Source of the DNA: Syngnathus acus
Lineage: Eukaryota; Chordata; Actinopteri; Syngnathiformes; Syngnathidae
Assembly: GCF_901709675.1 (NCBI RefSeq)
Contig: NC_051089.1
Span: 11,521,976 to 11,585,975 of the forward strand
DNA length: 64,000 nt
Direction: 5' to 3'
Below the pieces are notes generated by a model that was given only the letters and a program-made list of their open reading frames with translations, did no database searches and was not told the DNA's origin. Positions 62,482 through 64,000 of this stretch are shown piece after piece. Position 1 is the first letter of the stretch; each line of letters begins with the position of its first letter. The translations under genes were made by a program, and so were the position numbers.

Positions 62482-62502
62482 ATGGATGCAAGTGACATTA
62501 AG
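62482..62502 (+). CDS. secisbp2l: First coding exon of a probable SECISBP2L gene
   Basis: ATG at 62482 followed by six codons (MDASDIK) and the donor GTAATA at 62503. The human SECISBP2L N-terminus is short before its first conserved block (MD...VK then LSAEVEPF). In human this gene lies immediately downstream of COPS2 on the same strand, as this exon does. The call rests mainly on that synteny and the exon's shape: seven codons cannot prove homology. The next exon is not in the window. Confidence 0.5.
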
Positions 62503-63279
62503 GTAATACGCTTTTCTTAATTTCGCCTTGTAATGTTGCAAGTTATTAAATTATATGTGTAGTTGATCACATTTAAAGCACACGTTGTTTTGAGATGGGA
62601 GGCTCAACAGTTCTTGCCTAGCATCGTCTGGAGAGCTAACGGCAAGGGCTTTTGTCACATAACGGCTATCATGCATTGATATTGGGTTTGTGTTTTTCTG
62701 TCTTTAAAAAAAAAATCTATGTGACAAGTTAACATTGGTTTTGTCGCCAGTTGAGGGTATGTGTTATGCTTCATATTTTGTCATCATTTTCTTATACAAT
62801 GAGAAGCGACGTCTATGTTGATGCTAACTTGGCTACATGAGCCAAAACATCTCAGCTGTCACTGGTTAGAAGCAGCAACAGCTGAGCTGAGTTCACTTGG
62901 TCAGTCCCGATCGATGCAGAAAAAAGTCAATAAACTCTCATGCAGCAATTCCTAGGGATTCGTAAGAGTGCTTTTAGGTGAGGCGCAGAGCTTTAAGAGG
63001 TATTGTGGAGAGGAATATGTCTGGTTCTTCAGCATTTCTGACATTCCACCGCCTCTCCGTGCGTGTATGTGTGTCTGTGACGACTGCAAAGACATTCGGC
63101 GTGACGGTGTTTTGGCATGTGTCGTCATAAGGAGTGGCGAGCGTTTAAGGGTGAATATAAAAAAACACAACAAAAACAACAACAAACAAAACAACTGCCA
63201 TAACATCCAACGTCACAACTTTGATAACTGTGCAAACAGCTTTCAGTTGGAGCACTTCTTCTGTATCATGGATATGTAC

Positions 63280-63400
63280 TGTAGGGCTGCAACCATCGAA
63301 ATATTTTTTAAATTGATTATTTGACCGATTATCCCATCGATTTAGAATTTTCAAAATTGATCAATTAACCGTCAACTAATCATCAAATTAACAACTGTTT
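63280..63400. repeat. GGGCTGCAAC MITE-like repeat
   Basis: GTAGGGCTGCAACCATCGAA followed by A/T-rich ATTGATTATTTGACCGATTA-type sequence is the usual start of a short hAT-like element abundant in fish genomes. The other end is not clear. Confidence 0.5.
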
Positions 63401-63639
63401 TTATTGCAACATCTCCACGGTAATATTCTCTGATTTAGTCCTTCATTAAAACAAAATAAAATTGATTAAAATAGATTCACCCTCCGAAAATAATGGCTGT
63501 CATTGTTTCTATTTTTTTCAGAAAATGCAAAAAAAAACAATAAAACTGAACCAAATGCTGGTTATATCATATTTAATAATAATTTCAGGAATAGGGAATC
63601 AAATGGTCTGTTTAACTAAAGATGTACCTGATCTTACCA

Positions 63640-63795
63640 GAGGTTTGATTGTGAGTTTGAATGATGTTTGTGTGGCCTGCGATTGGCTGGCAACCAGTTC
63701 AGGGTGTGCCCTGCCCTACCGCCTTAAGACTGCTGGGATAGGCTCCAGCACCCTCGCGACCCTCATGGGGATAAGCGGGTCGGAAGATGAATGAA
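63640..63795 (+). repeat. SINE-like fish dispersed repeat, 3' portion
   Basis: GCGATTGGCTGGCAACCAGT, TCAGGGTGTGCCCTGCCCTA, TGGGATAGGCTCCAGCACCC and GGGGATAAGCGGGTCGGAAG form the trailing half of the family whose leading half is at 49365-49515, ending in a short ATGA-rich tail. Confidence 0.75.
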
Positions 63796-64000
63796 TGCGT
63801 AATCTCTTATCAAATGGCAATCGTTTTAATAAAGGTAACCATTTAGTGCTATTGTGTTAAAGTTGTCAAAATCATCTAATTTCAGAGTCACAATATGCCT
63901 ATCTCAAAGACATGCATTCATTTCCTAATGGAATTGTACTTTTATATTTGAATCAGATTTTTTTTTTCCTCAAATGCGACCAGTGTCATTTTCATATGTT

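Larger units (their letters stand above)
62503..64000 (+). other. Presumed first intron of the secisbp2l-like gene
   Basis: No further exon recognised. It contains repeat material at 63280-63400 and 63640-63795. Confidence 0.4.

Overview
This is a stretch of vertebrate nuclear genome. The organism is a ray-finned (teleost) fish: the genes have many short exons with GT-AG introns, most introns are compact (down to 75 bp), and the sequence is AT-rich, full of simple repeats, and carries copies of dispersed repeats typical of percomorph fish. I cannot name the species. All genes below were rebuilt by joining exons by eye; every exon phase was checked to add up to an open reading frame.

Layout, left to right: bloc1s6 (pallidin, minus, 3' part outside the window) sits head-to-head with slc30a4 (ZnT4 zinc transporter, plus). 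slc30a4 converges on coxfa4l3 (C15orf48/NMES1, minus), whose 3' UTR carries a mir-147 hairpin. afg2b (SPATA5L1, double AAA ATPase, minus) follows and is divergent from nnt (nicotinamide nucleotide transhydrogenase, plus, 21 coding exons). nnt converges on dtwd1 (tRNA acp3U transferase, minus). Then come fgf7 (minus), a gene-poor stretch of about 15 kb, cops2 (COP9 signalosome subunit 2, plus) and the first coding exon of a gene that is probably secisbp2l (plus).

Apart from nnt, the order and orientation match human 15q21 as I remember it (SPATA5L1, C15orf48/MIR147B, SLC30A4, BLOC1S6 and, further along, DTWD1, FGF7, COPS2, SECISBP2L). In human, NNT lies on chromosome 5 next to FGF10, the paralog of FGF7. 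GALK2 and FAM227B, which in human lie between COPS2 and FGF7, are not seen here.

Functional links are loose, as usual in animal genomes, but three small themes stand out. bloc1s6 and slc30a4 both serve endosomes, lysosomes and related organelles and share an upstream region holding a perfect palindromic CLEAR-type E-box. coxfa4l3 and its embedded miR-147 both act on cytochrome oxidase subunit choice in mammals, and nnt is also an inner-membrane mitochondrial protein. fgf7 is flanked by long non-coding DNA, as expected of a developmental signalling gene.

No CRISPR arrays, operons, rRNA or tRNA genes or prokaryotic mobile elements were seen. I found no wholly novel system. The most interesting items are the CLEAR palindrome, the mir-147 hairpin, the nnt/fgf7 linkage, a GC-AG intron in slc30a4, an in-frame 75-bp intron in afg2b, a 49-unit TATC array next to an nnt splice donor, and repeat copies abutting splice acceptors.
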